From: Actinotalea subterranea
GTDB taxonomy: Bacteria; Actinomycetota; Actinomycetes; Actinomycetales; Cellulomonadaceae
Assembly: GCF_008364845.1 (NCBI RefSeq)
Contig: NZ_VTTP01000010.1
Location: 62,001 to 126,000, forward strand
Direction of reading: 5' to 3'
Length of the DNA: 64,000 nucleotides
A program made the translations under genes and the position numbers. Below the pieces are notes generated by a model. The model did not search any database. It worked only from the letters and a program-made list of their open reading frames with translations, and was not told the origin of the DNA. Of this stretch, positions 9,642-19,812 are shown piece after piece. Numbering within the stretch: position 1 is the first letter of the stretch; every line of letters begins with the position of its first letter.

Positions 9642-10268
9642 TCAGCGCGAGTAGTACTCGACGACCAGCTGGACCTCGCACGTCACCGGGACCTCGACGC
9701 GCTTGGGGCGGCGCGTGAGGACCGAGCTCAGCTTCTCGAGCTGGACGTCCAGGTAGCCCGGGACGGCGGGGAGCACGTCGCGGTGCGCACCGGCGGCGGC
9801 GACGAGGAACTGGTCGCTCGCCTGGCTGCGGGGCTTGATCTGGAGCGTCTGGCCGGGCTTCACCTGGAACGACGGGCGGTCGACGATCTTGCCGTCGACG
9901 AGCACGTGGCGGTGGACGACGACCTGGCGGGCCTGGAGGATCGTGCGGGCGAAGCCCGAGCGCAGGACGAGGGCGTCCAGGCGGGTCTCGAGGTTCTCGA
10001 CGAGCGCCTCACCGGTCAGGCCGGGGGTCTTGCGAGCGTCCTCGAACGCGCGCGCCATCTGCTTCTCGCGGAGCCCGTACTGGGCGCGCAGGCGCTGCTT
10101 CTCGCGCAGACGGACGGCGTAGTCCGACTCGGTGCGGCGACGCGCACGGCCGTGCTCGCCGGGCGGGTAGGGACGCTTCTCGAAGTGCTTGACGGCCTTG
10201 GGCGTCAGGGCCAGGCCGAGGGCCCGGGACAGGCGCACCTGGCGGCGCGCGCGGGTCACAGAGGACAC
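9642..10268 (-). CDS. rpsD: 30S ribosomal protein S4
   Basis: S4 is a primary 16S rRNA-binding protein that nucleates assembly of the 30S body. The predicted 208 residues include the conserved KRPYPPGEHGRARR segment, LREKQRLRAQYGLREKQM and the S4 RNA-binding domain with LDALVLRSGFARTILQARQVVVHRHVLVDG (two consecutive pieces). The N-terminus TRARRQVRLSRALGLALTPK is of the Cys-free type, lacking the zinc Cys knuckle. GTG at 10268 has AGGAAG seven bases upstream; another GTG lies nine bases in. The gene is monocistronic with its own terminator. Confidence 0.95.
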   Translation of the reverse strand: MSSVTRARRQVRLSRALGLALTPKAVKHFEKRPYPPGEHGRARRRTESDYAVRLREKQRLRAQYGLREKQMARAFEDARKTPGLTGEALVENLETRLDALVLRSGFARTILQARQVVVHRHVLVDGKIVDRPSFQVKPGQTLQIKPRSQASDQFLVAAAGAHRDVLPAVPGYLDVQLEKLSSVLTRRPKRVEVPVTCEVQLVVEYYSR

Positions 10269-10419
10269 AGTGGTTCTTCCTGTCGTTGTCGTGGCACATC
10301 CCGCAGCGGAGGTGTCTCCGGCGGGTGTGGGACCAACCTTCGTGGTGCGGCTGAGGTCCCCAGGGTGGCTGCCCGCGAGCGGACAACCCCACAAGGCTAC
10401 CCCACGTGGCGACGCAGGT
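10269..10419 (-). promoter_or_regulatory. rpsD promoter and leader
   Basis: About 150 bp without a credible gene. A candidate -10 (TAGCCT on the minus strand, AGGCTA at 10394-10399) would give a leader of about 120 nt containing GC-rich dyads. S4 represses its own synthesis through leader RNA in other bacteria; whether this leader binds S4 cannot be told from sequence alone. Confidence 0.4.
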
Positions 10420-10436
10420 CCGCCCGGGGCGGGCGG
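10420..10436 (-). terminator. Short GC hairpin after rarA
   Basis: A CCGCCC/GGGCGG stem with a 5-nt loop begins one base past the rarA stop. It has no U-tract and is a weak terminator candidate. Confidence 0.4.
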
Positions 10437-10437
10437 C

Positions 10438-11838
10438 TCAGCCGTGCAGGATCTGACGGATGCGCTCCAGCCGCGCTGTCACGTCCCGCTCGAACCCGCG
10501 GTCGGACGGCACGTAGTACCGCGCGTCGGTGAGCTCGTCGGGCGCGTACTGCTGCCGCGCGACCGCGTGCGGCTCGTCGTGCGCGTACCGGTACCCCTTG
10601 CCGTGCCCGAGGCCCTGGGCACCGGCGTAGTGCGCGTCGCGCAGGTGCGCCGGGACCGGTCCGGCCTTGCCGGCACGGACGTCCGCGATCGCGGCGTCGA
10701 TCGCGGAGTAGGAGGCGTTCGACTTGGGCGCCGTCGCGACGTGCACGACCGCTTCCGCGAGGATGATGCGCGCCTCGGGCATCCCGATGAGCGCGACCGC
10801 CTGCGCCGCGGCGACAGCCGTCTGCAGCGCGGACGGGTCGGCCATGCCGACCTCCTCTGCCGCCGCGATGACGATCCGACGTGCGATGAAGCGCGGGTCC
10901 TCGCCCGCGACGACCATGCGCGCGAGGTAGTGCAGGGCGGCGTCGACGTCGGAGCCCCGCATCGACTTGATGAACGCGCTGATCACGTCGTAGTGCTGGT
11001 CCCCCGCGCGGTCGTACCGCACCGCCGCGACGTCGATCGCGCGCTCGACGGTGGCGAGGTCCACGCACGGGACGTCCCGCTCGCCGGGCTCCCCGGTCTC
11101 CTCCCGCTCCCCCGGCACCTCGACGGCCTCGAGCGCCGCCCCGGCAGCGGCCTCCAGGATCGTCAGCGCCTTGCGGGCGTCACCGCCCGCGAGCCGCAGC
11201 AGGTGCTCCTCGGCGTCCTCGGCGAGCCGCACCGCGCCCGCCAGACCGCGCTCGTCCGCGACCGCGCGTCGCACGAGGCCCCGCACGTCGTCGGTCGAGA
11301 GCGGTCGCAGCGTCAGCAGGAGGGAGCGCGAGAGCAGCGGCGAGTTGACCGAGAAGCTCGGGTTCTCCGTCGTCGCCGCGACGAGCGTGACCCATCGGTT
11401 CTCGACGCTCGGCAGCAGCGCGTCCTGCTGCGTGGTGGAGAAGCGGTGCACCTCGTCGATGAACAGGACCGTCTCCGCGCCCCCGGTCGCGAGCCGGCGC
11501 CGGGCGTCCTCGACCACCGCCCGGACGTCCTTGACGCCGGACGTCACGCCCGAGAGCTCGACGAAGCGCCTGCCCGACGTCGCCGCCACGAGGTACGCGA
11601 GCGTCGTCTTGCCCGTGCCGGGCGGCCCCCAGAGCACGACCGACGAGGGCGCCGCCCGGCGCGACGCGTCGTCCGCCGGCTCGACGAGGCGGCGCAGCGG
11701 CGACCCGGGCGCGAGCAGGTGCTGCTGCCCGGCGACCTCGCCGAGCGACCGCGGACGCATGCGGACCGCGAGAGGCGTGGTGCTGCCGACGTCCGGGAGA
11801 CCCTCGACGGTCGAGGTGGCGGCGTCGAACAGGTCCAT
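10438..11838 (-). CDS. rarA: Replication-associated recombination protein A (RarA/MgsA family AAA+ ATPase)
   Basis: RarA is a clamp-loader-like ATPase acting at stalled replication forks. The protein is 466 residues. Residues 20-45 carry the family [16 protein letters not shown] motif; Walker [10 protein letters not shown] and Walker [10 protein letters not shown] follow, then sensor 1 (AATTENPSF) and the arginine-finger region ([13 protein letters not shown]). The C-terminal MgsA domain includes [20 protein letters not shown] and the [13 protein letters not shown] segment. ATG at 11838 starts the conserved N-terminus MDLFDAA but has no strong ribosome-binding site. It diverges from the MMPL gene across about 105 bp that must hold both promoters. 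Confidence 0.93.
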   Translation of the reverse strand: MDLFDAATSTVEGLPDVGSTTPLAVRMRPRSLGEVAGQQHLLAPGSPLRRLVEPADDASRRAAPSSVVLWGPPGTGKTTLAYLVAATSGRRFVELSGVTSGVKDVRAVVEDARRRLATGGAETVLFIDEVHRFSTTQQDALLPSVENRWVTLVAATTENPSFSVNSPLLSRSLLLTLRPLSTDDVRGLVRRAVADERGLAGAVRLAEDAEEHLLRLAGGDARKALTILEAAAGAALEAVEVPGEREETGEPGERDVPCVDLATVERAIDVAAVRYDRAGDQHYDVISAFIKSMRGSDVDAALHYLARMVVAGEDPRFIARRIVIAAAEEVGMADPSALQTAVAAAQAVALIGMPEARIILAEAVVHVATAPKSNASYSAIDAAIADVRAGKAGPVPAHLRDAHYAGAQGLGHGKGYRYAHDEPHAVARQQYAPDELTDARYYVPSDRGFERDVTARLERIRQILHG

Positions 11839-11944
11839 GGCCGAGAGCCTACGCACCGCCACCGACGCGCCCGACCGGGGCGGCCGCACGACGCCGGCGC
11901 GGCCCGGTGTGCGGGGACGGCCCGTGACCTGGGATGCTGGCGAG

Positions 11945-14188
11945 GTGTTCGACGCCCTCGGCCGTGCCGTCTCCCGGTCCCCCAGGATCACGGTCGCCGT
12001 GTGGGCCCTCATCACCGCGGGGTGCTTCGGTCTCGCGGTCGCCGGCGTGGGCGGCGAGAGCCTCTTCGAACGCCTCTCGACCGGGGCCCCGCAGGTCCCG
12101 GGCTCCCAGAGCGCCGAGGCGGACGACCTCATCGCCGAGGCGTCGACGAGCGGGCCGAGCCTGACCCTCGCGGTCCAGGACGTCGACCCGGCCGACCCCG
12201 CCCTCGCGGAGCCCGTCGGCGCGGCTCGCGAGGACCTCATGGCCGTCACGGGCGTCGCGTCGGTGATCGACCCCTACCTCCTGCCCGAGGGCCCGACGAG
12301 CGCGGCCGCGGCGCCGCTCATCGCCCAGGGTGGTGACGGGTTCCTCGTCGTCGTCGAGCTCGAGCCCGACCTGGTGCCCGACGTCGAGGACGCGGCTCTC
12401 GCGGAGGTCGAGGAGCGTCTCGACGCGCTCCCGGCCGAGCTCTCGGACGCCGTGCCCGGAGCCGCGGGCGCGTCCGGGCAGGTCGGCGGCACGTCGCTCA
12501 TCGTCGAGGAGATCACCGACCAGGTCGAGGAGGACCTGCGGACCGGTGAGACCGTCGCCCTGCCGATCGCGCTGCTCGTCATGGTGCTCGTCTTCGGGGG
12601 CTTCCTCGCGGCCGCGATGCCCATGGCGGGGGCCCTCGCGTCCATCGCGGGCGGGCTCGGCAGCGTCTACGCGCTGTCCTACGGCCTCGACATGGACGCC
12701 TCCGTCGTCAACGTCGTGACCATCCTCAGCCTCGGCCTCTCCATCGACTACGGGCTGCTGATCGTGTCGCGCTTCCGCGAGGAGCTCCACGCGCTCGTCG
12801 ACGTGGACCAGGGTGCGTCGGTGCGACGGCGCCGCGGCGACGGTGCGGTCGAGACGGCGCTGCGCCGGACCATGACGACCGCGGGGCGCACCGTCGCGTT
12901 CTCCGCGCTCACGGTCGCCATCGCGATCTCCGGCCTCATCGTCTTCGAGCCCGCGATCCTGCGCGCGTTCGGTGCCGCAGGAGTCGCGGTCATCCTCATC
13001 GCGGTCGCCACCGCGCTCACGCTCGTGCCCGCGCTGCTCCGGCTCGCCGGTCGCCACCTCATCGCACCCGGCCTTGTGAGCCGCGTCCCGGGCCTGCGCT
13101 GGGTGCTGGCCCGCACGAGCGACGTGTCGGCCGAGGAGGGTGCCTTCTCGCGCCTCGCGGGACGCGTCCAGCGGCACCCGTGGTGGGTGCTGGGCGTCAG
13201 CGTCCTCGTGCTCGGGGTGCTCGCCACCCCCTTCCTGCGGCTCGAGCTGCGCAACTCGACGATCGAGCTGCTGCCGCAGGGGTCGGACCAGCGCGCTTAC
13301 GTCGAGGCGATCGCCGACGACTACCCGGCGTCGGCCTCGCCGCCCGTCGTCGTCCTCGCGCAGGCGTCGCTCGAGGACGTCGCCGCCTGGTCGGCCGAGC
13401 TCGCGGAGCTGCCCGACGTCGCGTCGGTCGACCCGCCCGCACCGCTGGGCGGGTACGTCGTGGTCGGCGTCCGCCCGGACACGACCGACCCCGGCGGAGC
13501 CGTCGCGCGCGCGGTCGTCGAGGACGTCCGGGCGACCGACGCCCCCTTCGACCGCTGGGTCACCGGCCAGGCCGCGAACCAGATCGACTTCACGCAGGCG
13601 CTGTTCGACCGGGCGCCGTGGGCGGTCGCGATCGTCGTCCTCGCCACCTTCGTGCTGCTCTTCCTCATGACTGGGTCCCTCGTCATCCCGCTCAAGGCGC
13701 TGCTGACGAACGCGCTGTCCCTGAGCGCGTCGCTCGGCGTCCTCGTGTGGGTGTTCCAGGACGGGCACCTCACGGGCCCGCTCGGCTTCTCGCCCACCGG
13801 AGGCATCGAGACGTACGTGGTGGCCCTGATCATCGCGTTCGGGTTCGGCCTCGCGATGGACTACGAGGTCTTCCTCCTGTCCCGGATCAAGGAGCTCTGG
13901 GACAGCGGCCGCACCAACGACGAGGCGGTGCGGCTCGGCCTGCAGCGGTCGGGCCGGATCATCACGTCGGCCGCCGTGATCATCATCGTGGTCTTCACGG
14001 GCTTCGTGTTCGGCAAGCTCCTGGTGATCAAGGAGGTGGGGTTCTCGCTCGCCGTGGCGGTCCTCATCGACGCGACGCTCGTCCGGATGCTCCTCGTGCC
14101 CGCCACCATGACGCTGCTCGGCCGCTACAACTGGTGGGCGCCCGCCCCGCTCGCGCGCCTGCACAAGCGCTTCGCCATCACGCACTGA
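11945..14188 (+). CDS. MMPL/RND-family transporter
   Basis: A 747-residue inner-membrane protein with two RND-like halves. The N-terminal helix ([20 protein letters not shown]) is followed by a large extracytoplasmic loop, then a five-helix bundle with [16 protein letters not shown]; the second half repeats this ([17 protein letters not shown]). The DYxxxxxSR(F/I)(R/K)EEL-type motif in both halves carries the proton-relay Asp-Tyr pair characteristic of MmpL proteins, which export lipids or siderophores. The substrate cannot be read from the sequence. GTG at 11945 starts the typical MFDALGRAV sequence; an in-frame GTG lies 21 bases upstream. Confidence 0.88.
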   Translation: MFDALGRAVSRSPRITVAVWALITAGCFGLAVAGVGGESLFERLSTGAPQVPGSQSAEADDLIAEASTSGPSLTLAVQDVDPADPALAEPVGAAREDLMAVTGVASVIDPYLLPEGPTSAAAAPLIAQGGDGFLVVVELEPDLVPDVEDAALAEVEERLDALPAELSDAVPGAAGASGQVGGTSLIVEEITDQVEEDLRTGETVALPIALLVMVLVFGGFLAAAMPMAGALASIAGGLGSVYALSYGLDMDASVVNVVTILSLGLSIDYGLLIVSRFREELHALVDVDQGASVRRRRGDGAVETALRRTMTTAGRTVAFSALTVAIAISGLIVFEPAILRAFGAAGVAVILIAVATALTLVPALLRLAGRHLIAPGLVSRVPGLRWVLARTSDVSAEEGAFSRLAGRVQRHPWWVLGVSVLVLGVLATPFLRLELRNSTIELLPQGSDQRAYVEAIADDYPASASPPVVVLAQASLEDVAAWSAELAELPDVASVDPPAPLGGYVVVGVRPDTTDPGGAVARAVVEDVRATDAPFDRWVTGQAANQIDFTQALFDRAPWAVAIVVLATFVLLFLMTGSLVIPLKALLTNALSLSASLGVLVWVFQDGHLTGPLGFSPTGGIETYVVALIIAFGFGLAMDYEVFLLSRIKELWDSGRTNDEAVRLGLQRSGRIITSAAVIIIVVFTGFVFGKLLVIKEVGFSLAVAVLIDATLVRMLLVPATMTLLGRYNWWAPAPLARLHKRFAITH

Positions 14189-14206
14189 CGGCGATCCGCC
14201 CGTGGC

Positions 14207-14974
14207 TCAGGTGGGGGGCCGGCGCGCCCCGGGCGGCCCGAAGGACGCGAACTCGCCCTCGGTGACGTAGCCGAGCCGCCGGTAGATCCGCCGTGCCGCG
14301 TCGTTGTCGGCGTACAGGCCCAGCGACACCCAGGACGCCCCCGCGGCGAGCCCCGCGCGGGTCGCGGTCGCCGTGAGGGCAGCCCCGAGCCCGCGACCGC
14401 GGGCCGTCGGGCGGACGCCCAGGCCGTGCAGGTGCCAGGAGAGCGCACCGGGCGTGCGGGCGCCGCGGCGCGCCGCACCGACGACTCCCGCGAGCACGGC
14501 GCCGTCGCGGACCCCGAACCACGCCGCCTCGTCCGGCCCCGTCGGCTGGGCCGTCGTCCCCGGGTTCGACTCGGCGAGGCACGCCCGGATCGCGTCCGCG
14601 TCGACGGTCGGGTCGAGCGGCACGACCGCGTCCTCGACGGGCACGCGCGCGGGCGCCTCGTCGGTGACCATCCAGTCCCAGGTCGAGAACGGGGCGAGGC
14701 CCGACGCGTCGAGGGTCGGCTCGTCGACCACGACGCCGCGGGGCAGGCTCATCCAGTCGACCAGCGCCGGCGCCCCACGCGCGGAGAGTCCTGCGACCCG
14801 CCGTGCGACGAGGCGGACGACGCCGTCCGGGTCACCGCGACCCAGGAGCGTCGTGCGCCCCTCCCGGACGACCGCGACGAGCAGCGCCGCGTCGACGTCG
14901 TCCGGCTCGGTGACGAGCTCGACGTCGTGCCAACGCACGCGGTCACCGAGGAGCATCCGATCCGCCGCCCACAC
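14207..14974 (-). CDS. GNAT family N-acetyltransferase
   Basis: The protein has 255 residues. The C-terminal half is a GNAT domain: LHGLGVRPTARGRGLGAALT provides the acetyl-CoA pyrophosphate loop (RxxGxG), followed by GASWVSLGLYADNDAARRIYRRLGY, the usual motif B/A ending. The N-terminal half (residues 1-110) is not recognisable by eye and may be a degenerate second GNAT fold. Substrate is unknown. GTG at 14974 is the farthest usable start; an ATG six codons in is an alternative and neither has a good ribosome-binding site. It converges on the MMPL gene with an 18-bp gap. Confidence 0.78.
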   Translation of the reverse strand: MWAADRMLLGDRVRWHDVELVTEPDDVDAALLVAVVREGRTTLLGRGDPDGVVRLVARRVAGLSARGAPALVDWMSLPRGVVVDEPTLDASGLAPFSTWDWMVTDEAPARVPVEDAVVPLDPTVDADAIRACLAESNPGTTAQPTGPDEAAWFGVRDGAVLAGVVGAARRGARTPGALSWHLHGLGVRPTARGRGLGAALTATATRAGLAAGASWVSLGLYADNDAARRIYRRLGYVTEGEFASFGPPGARRPPT

Positions 14975-15027
14975 CCCCGGGAGGGTCGGCCGGGGGGCGT
15001 CCGGGTCGAGCGCCGGGGAGGTCGACG

Positions 15028-16836
15028 TCAGCCCCGCACCGCCTCGGTCGGCGTGGCGGAGCCGTCACCGGCGTCGGCCTTCGACGCGGGCTTCGCGTCG
15101 ACGCCCGCCTCCTTGCGCTGCTGGGGCGTGATCGGCGCAGGCGCACCGGTCAGCGGGTCGTAGCCCCCGCCCGACTTCGGGAACGCGATGACGTCCCGGA
15201 TCGAGTCCGAGTGCGTGAGCAGCGCGACGATGCGGTCCCAGCCGAAGGCGATGCCGCCGTGCGGCGGGGCACCGAACTGGAAGGCGTTGAGGAGCCAGCC
15301 GAACTTCTCCTGCGCCTCCTCCTCCCCGATCCCCATCATCGCGAAGACGCGCTCCTGCACGTCCCGGCGGTGGATACGGATGGACCCGCCGCCGATCTCG
15401 TTGCCGTTGCAGACGATGTCGTACGCGTAGGCGAGCGCGTTGCCCGGGTCCTCCTCGAAGCGGTCGACCCACTCGGGCGTCGGCGACGTGAAGGCGTGGT
15501 GGACGGCGGTCCAGGCGCCCTCACCGACCGCGACGTCGTCGTCCTCGCCCGTCGGCTTGAACAGCGGCGCGTCGACGACCCACACGAAGGACCACGCGGA
15601 CTCGTCGATCAGGCCGACGCGGCGCCCGACCTCGAGGCGTGCCGCACCCAGCAGGGCGCGCGCCTCCGTGGGCTTGCCTGCGGCGAAGAAGACGCAGTCC
15701 CCCGGCGACGCTCCGACGGCGGCGACCAGCCCGGCCCGCTCGTCGTCGGAGAGGTTCTTGGCGACGGGCCCCCCGAGCTCGCCGTCCTCGCCGACCGTCA
15801 CGTACGCGAGGCCCTTGGCGCCGCGCTGCTTGGCCCACTCCTGCCACGCGTCGAACGTGCGTCGGGGCTGCGAGCCGCCGCCCGGCATGACGACGGCGCC
15901 GACGTAGGGCGCCTGGAACACGCGGAACGGCGTCTGCGCGAAGTAGTCGGTCAGCTCGACGAGCTCGACGCCGAAGCGCAGGTCCGGCTTGTCCGTGCCG
16001 TAGCGCGTCATGGCGTCGGCGTAGGTCATGCGCGGGATGGGCGTGGGGATCGTGTGACCGATGAGCTCCCACAGCGCGACCAGGACGTCCTCGGCGACCT
16101 CGATGACGTCGTCCTGCTCGACGAAGCTCATCTCGACGTCGAGCTGCGTGAACTCGGGCTGCCGGTCCGCCCGGAAGTCCTCGTCGCGGTAGCAGCGGGC
16201 GATCTGGTAGTAGCGCTCCATGCCCGCGACCATGAGGAGCTGCTTGAAGAGCTGGGGTGACTGCGGGAGCGCGTACCAGGAGCCGGGGGCAAGCCGGGCC
16301 GGCACCACGAAGTCCCGGGCGCCCTCGGGCGTCGAGTGCGTGAGGGTCGGCGTCTCGATCTCCACGAAGTCGCGGGACTCGAGCACCCGGCGCGCGGCCG
16401 CGCTGACCTTGGAGCGGAGGCGGATCGCCGCGGCGGGCGCGGGCCTGCGCAGGTCCAGGTAGCGGTAACGCAGCCGCGCTTCCTCGCCGACGACCTCGTC
16501 CAGCGCCGAGGAGACCTGGAACGGGAGGGGGGCCGCCTCGTTGAGGACGACGACGTCGGTCGCCGTGACCTCGACCTCGCCCGTCGCGAGGTTCGCGTTC
16601 TCGTTGCCCTCGGGGCGCCGGCCGACCTCGCCGGTGACCTGGAGCACGTACTCGTTGCGCAGTCCGTGAGCGACCGCCTCGTCGCGGATGACCACCTGCG
16701 CGATGCCGGACGCGTCACGCAGGTCGATGAACGCCACGCCGCCGTGATCCCGCCGCCGGTCGACCCACCCGGTGAGCGTGACGGTCTGGCCGATGAGGTC
16801 GGCTCGCAGCGAGCCGGCGGTGTGGGTGCGGAGCAC
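15028..16836 (-). CDS. aspS: Aspartate--tRNA ligase
   Basis: Class IIb synthetase of 602 residues. The N-terminal OB-fold anticodon-binding domain ([23 protein letters not shown] in two parts) precedes the catalytic core ([20 protein letters not shown] and [19 protein letters not shown], motif 2), the bacterial GAD insertion and motif 3 ([15 protein letters not shown]). GTG at 16836 has GGAAGGA seven bases upstream. The 45-residue C-terminal tail is long and polar ([20 protein letters not shown]). Confidence 0.95.
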   Translation of the reverse strand: MLRTHTAGSLRADLIGQTVTLTGWVDRRRDHGGVAFIDLRDASGIAQVVIRDEAVAHGLRNEYVLQVTGEVGRRPEGNENANLATGEVEVTATDVVVLNEAAPLPFQVSSALDEVVGEEARLRYRYLDLRRPAPAAAIRLRSKVSAAARRVLESRDFVEIETPTLTHSTPEGARDFVVPARLAPGSWYALPQSPQLFKQLLMVAGMERYYQIARCYRDEDFRADRQPEFTQLDVEMSFVEQDDVIEVAEDVLVALWELIGHTIPTPIPRMTYADAMTRYGTDKPDLRFGVELVELTDYFAQTPFRVFQAPYVGAVVMPGGGSQPRRTFDAWQEWAKQRGAKGLAYVTVGEDGELGGPVAKNLSDDERAGLVAAVGASPGDCVFFAAGKPTEARALLGAARLEVGRRVGLIDESAWSFVWVVDAPLFKPTGEDDDVAVGEGAWTAVHHAFTSPTPEWVDRFEEDPGNALAYAYDIVCNGNEIGGGSIRIHRRDVQERVFAMMGIGEEEAQEKFGWLLNAFQFGAPPHGGIAFGWDRIVALLTHSDSIRDVIAFPKSGGGYDPLTGAPAPITPQQRKEAGVDAKPASKADAGDGSATPTEAVRG

Positions 16837-16891
16837 GAAGGGGTCCTTCCGGGACGGACAGGGGCTGGCGCCTGTCGGCGCCCCGACGAGT

Positions 16892-18652
16892 CTAGTGGCG
16901 CTCCCGGGACGCCGTCCCGGCGCCTCTGGGCGGCCAGGGGTGCAGCGCGGCGGGGGCGTGACCGGGCACGGCGGGCCGACGGGGTGGCACGGGGTCCAGG
17001 CGCACGTACGTCGTCTGGTCCGCCGGCCGCGGGTCGGGCTCACCCCGGTTGGGCCACGTGGCGACGGCGCGCTCGGCCTGGGCGACGATCGTCAGTGACG
17101 GGTTGACCCCGAGGTTCGCGCTGACCGCGGCGCCGTCGAGCACGTGCAGGCTCGGGTACCCGTGCACCCGCTGGTAGGGGTCGAGCACGCCCGTCGACGC
17201 GTCGCGGCCGATGGGGCAGCCGCCGATGAAGTGGGCGGTCAGCGGCATGTTCGCGACATCGCCCCAGGAGCTGCCCGGGACGCCCCCGAGAAGAGCTGCC
17301 AGGCGCGTGGCGGTCTCGTGCGCCGCGGGCACCCACGTGGGGTTGGGCTCACCGGCGCCCTGCCGGCTCACGAGGCGTGGGCGCCCGAGCCGGCCCACCC
17401 GCAGGTTCGTGTCGAGCGAGTTGTCCAGCGCCTGCATGACCAGGGCGATCGCCGTGCGCTCGCTCCACCGGTACGGGATCCGCGCGCGGACCGTCGTGCT
17501 GGGGTGCGTGACGAGCTCGAGCGCATACCGCCCCAGGATGCGCGCCCAGCGCGTGCCGCGGGACCCGCCCCGGGTGAGCACGGTCTGCAGCAGGGCCATC
17601 GCGTTGCTCCCGGCGGCGTAGCGCACGGGCTCGACGTGCGTGTGCGGGTCCGGGAAGAAGGACGACGTGATGGCCACGCCACGGTCGAGCCGGCGGCGCG
17701 GGTCCACGGTGGGCGCCGACGCACCGACGAGCGACTCGGAGTTGGTCCGTGTCGCGGTGCCGAGCCGCGCCGACAGGCCCGGCAGGTCTCCCCTGCGCCG
17801 GGCCGTGTGGAGCAGGACCTGGGTGTTGTAGGTGCCCGCCGCCAGGACGACCTGCGGCGCCCGGACGAGGCCGGGGACCCGGTCGGCCGTCCCGCGCGTC
17901 TCGACGAACCACCCGCGGCCCTCACGGTGCCGCAGCCGCGTGACCGTCGTCATCGCACGCACCTCGACGCCCACGGCCTCGGCGAGCGCAAGGTAGTTCT
18001 TCACGAGCGTGTTCTTGGCGCCCACCCTGCACCCCGTCATGCACGCGCCGCACTCGGTGCAGGCCGTCCGGTCAGGGCCCACACCCCCGAAGTACGGGTC
18101 GGGCACGCGCTCGCCGGGCGAGCCGAAGAGGACGCCGACGGGTGCGGTCGCGAACGTGCCGCCGACGCCCATCGCTGCTGCGACCTCCCGGAACAGCACG
18201 TCGGACGCGGTGGTCGTCGGGTTCGGCACCACGCCGAGCATGCGCGAGCCCTGGTCGTACCAGGGCCCCAGCTCCTGGGCCCAGTCCGTGATGCCCGCCC
18301 ACTGCGGGTCCTCGAAGAACGGCGAGAGGGGCCGGTAGAGGGTGTTGGCGTACACGAGCGAGCCACCACCGACGCCCGCGCCGGCGAGGATGAGCGAGTC
18401 GGACACGCGGTGGATGCGCTGGATGCCGTAGCAGCCGAGCGACGGTGCCCAGAGGAAGCGGCGCAGGTCCCAGGACGTCCGCGCGAAGTCGGCGTCGGCG
18501 AACCGCCGCCCCGCCTCCAGCACGACGACGCGGTACCCCTTCTCCGCGAGACGCAGCGCCGCGACGCTGCCACCGAAGCCCGACCCCACGACGACGACGT
18601 CGTAGCCCACGTCCAGGCCGTGCTGGTCGTCCCGCGTAGTCCCCGTCGACAT
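16892..18652 (-). CDS. GMC-family FAD oxidoreductase with a four-Cys cluster
   Basis: The protein has 586 residues. The N-terminal Rossmann motif [20 protein letters not shown] binds FAD; later GMC elements include [12 protein letters not shown] and, near the C-terminus, HFIGGCPIG and [20 protein letters not shown]. It resembles the actinobacterial cholesterol-oxidase-like branch. [16 protein letters not shown] segment in the middle gives a CxxCxxCxxxC pattern that looks like an Fe-S or metal site, seen in part of this family. No Tat or Sec signal is visible, so it is probably cytoplasmic. Substrate unknown. The stop of the upstream radical SAM gene is 20 bp away, so they may share a transcript. 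Confidence 0.85.
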   Translation of the reverse strand: MSTGTTRDDQHGLDVGYDVVVVGSGFGGSVAALRLAEKGYRVVVLEAGRRFADADFARTSWDLRRFLWAPSLGCYGIQRIHRVSDSLILAGAGVGGGSLVYANTLYRPLSPFFEDPQWAGITDWAQELGPWYDQGSRMLGVVPNPTTTASDVLFREVAAAMGVGGTFATAPVGVLFGSPGERVPDPYFGGVGPDRTACTECGACMTGCRVGAKNTLVKNYLALAEAVGVEVRAMTTVTRLRHREGRGWFVETRGTADRVPGLVRAPQVVLAAGTYNTQVLLHTARRRGDLPGLSARLGTATRTNSESLVGASAPTVDPRRRLDRGVAITSSFFPDPHTHVEPVRYAAGSNAMALLQTVLTRGGSRGTRWARILGRYALELVTHPSTTVRARIPYRWSERTAIALVMQALDNSLDTNLRVGRLGRPRLVSRQGAGEPNPTWVPAAHETATRLAALLGGVPGSSWGDVANMPLTAHFIGGCPIGRDASTGVLDPYQRVHGYPSLHVLDGAAVSANLGVNPSLTIVAQAERAVATWPNRGEPDPRPADQTTYVRLDPVPPRRPAVPGHAPAALHPWPPRGAGTASRERH

Positions 18653-18672
18653 GGGCTGATCGTGCCAGAGCC

Positions 18673-19749
18673 TCAGAACAGCGTGCTCGCGACCCCCGGG
18701 GCGGGGTCCGGGCCGACGGGCTGGTCGGCGTCCCAGCCCGCCAGGCTGCCTGCCGGGTAGGTGCCCTCCTCAGGCCGCAGCGCACCGTCCGGTTGACGCG
18801 AGGCGGGACCGGCGAAGCCGTGCGCCTCCAGGAGCGGTGCGACGCGGGCGTGGAGCCAGTCGCGGTAGGCCGTCGACGCGTACGCCGTCGTCCCGTACAG
18901 CCGTCGGTACCCGGCGACCAGGTGCGGGTGCTCGGCGGCGAGCCACCGCATCATGAGCGGCTTGACCGAGCCGCGCAGGTGCATCGGAAGAGCGGTCACG
19001 CCCGTCGCGCCGGCAGCGGCGACCGCTGCGAGCAGAGCATCGAGGTGCGCCGTCGAGTCGGTCAGCCAGGGCAGGACGGGTGCGACGAACACGCCGCACG
19101 GCAGGCCGGCGTCGCGCACCGCGCGGATGAGGTCGAGGCGCGCCCGCGGGGTCGGCGTCCCCGGCTCGAGCCGCCGCTGGAGGTCCTCGTCGAGCACCGC
19201 GAGAGAGACGGCGAGACCCACGGGGACGCGGGTCGCGCACTCCGCCAGCAGCGGGAGGTCACGCCTGAGCAGCGTCCCCTTGGTGAGGATCGAGAACGGC
19301 GTCCTCGCCGCCGTGAGCGCCTCGACGATCCCGGGCATGAGGCGGTAGCGACCCTCGGCACGCTGGTAGGGGTCGGTGTTGGTCCCGAGCGCGACGTGCT
19401 CCCGCCGCCAGGACGGACGGGCCAGCTCGGAGCGCAGCACCTCGACGACGTTCGTCTTGACGACGATCTGGGTCTCGAAGTCGGTCCCCGGCCCCAGGTC
19501 GAGGTACTCGTGCGTCGGACGCGCGTAGCAGTACGTGCACGCGTGCAGGCACCCGCGCATCGGGTTGACCGTCCACCGGAACGGCATGCGCGAGCCGGCC
19601 GGCACCCGGTTGAGCGCCGTCCGCGCGGCGACCTCGTGGAAGGTGACCCCCGCGAAGTCGGGCGTCCGCACGCTGCGGACGAGGCCTGCCAGGCCGAGGC
19701 CGGGCAGCGCGCCGTCGTCCGCGCCCACCACCTGGCCGTCCCACCGCAT
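18673..19749 (-). CDS. Rv2578c-type radical SAM protein (SplB-like)
   Basis: The protein has 358 residues. MRGCLHACTYCYARPTHEYL contains the CxxxCxxC radical-SAM cluster ligands, with the CxYCYARxTH form shared with spore photoproduct lyase-like proteins and mycobacterial Rv2578c. The rest matches that family (VALGTNTDPYQRAEGRYRL; VGLAVSLAVLDEDLQRRLEP). ATG at 19749 starts the typical MRWDGQ. The reaction is unknown; relation to SplB and SOS control suggest DNA or nucleotide repair. A perfect LexA box lies eight bases upstream, and a -35/-10 pair places transcription start at or near the ATG. Confidence 0.85.
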   Translation of the reverse strand: MRWDGQVVGADDGALPGLGLAGLVRSVRTPDFAGVTFHEVAARTALNRVPAGSRMPFRWTVNPMRGCLHACTYCYARPTHEYLDLGPGTDFETQIVVKTNVVEVLRSELARPSWRREHVALGTNTDPYQRAEGRYRLMPGIVEALTAARTPFSILTKGTLLRRDLPLLAECATRVPVGLAVSLAVLDEDLQRRLEPGTPTPRARLDLIRAVRDAGLPCGVFVAPVLPWLTDSTAHLDALLAAVAAAGATGVTALPMHLRGSVKPLMMRWLAAEHPHLVAGYRRLYGTTAYASTAYRDWLHARVAPLLEAHGFAGPASRQPDGALRPEEGTYPAGSLAGWDADQPVGPDPAPGVASTLF

Positions 19750-19756
19750 GTAGGAC

Positions 19757-19785
19757 AGTCGAACGCGTGTTCGACGCGGGGTCAA
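19757..19785 (-). promoter_or_regulatory. LexA (SOS) box inside the radical SAM gene promoter
   Basis: Bases 19758-19775 read GTCGAACGCGTGTTCGAC, an 18-bp perfect palindrome containing the actinobacterial consensus TCGAAC-N4-GTTCGA. On the minus strand TTGACC (19780-19785) and TCGACT (19757-19762) are 17 bp apart and act as -35 and -10, so the box fills the spacer and overlaps the -10. The -10 ends seven bases before the ATG, implying a leaderless SOS-controlled mRNA. Confidence 0.9.
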
Positions 19786-19812
19786 CCGTCCCGTCGAGGC
19801 GTCGCAGGCACC

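Noticed and set aside
11849-14185. A minus-strand 778-codon frame opposite the MMPL gene
   Set aside because: Its composition (Arg, Asp, Glu, Gly, His) mirrors the antisense of a GC-rich membrane protein, with no recognisable motif; the plus strand encodes a clear transporter.
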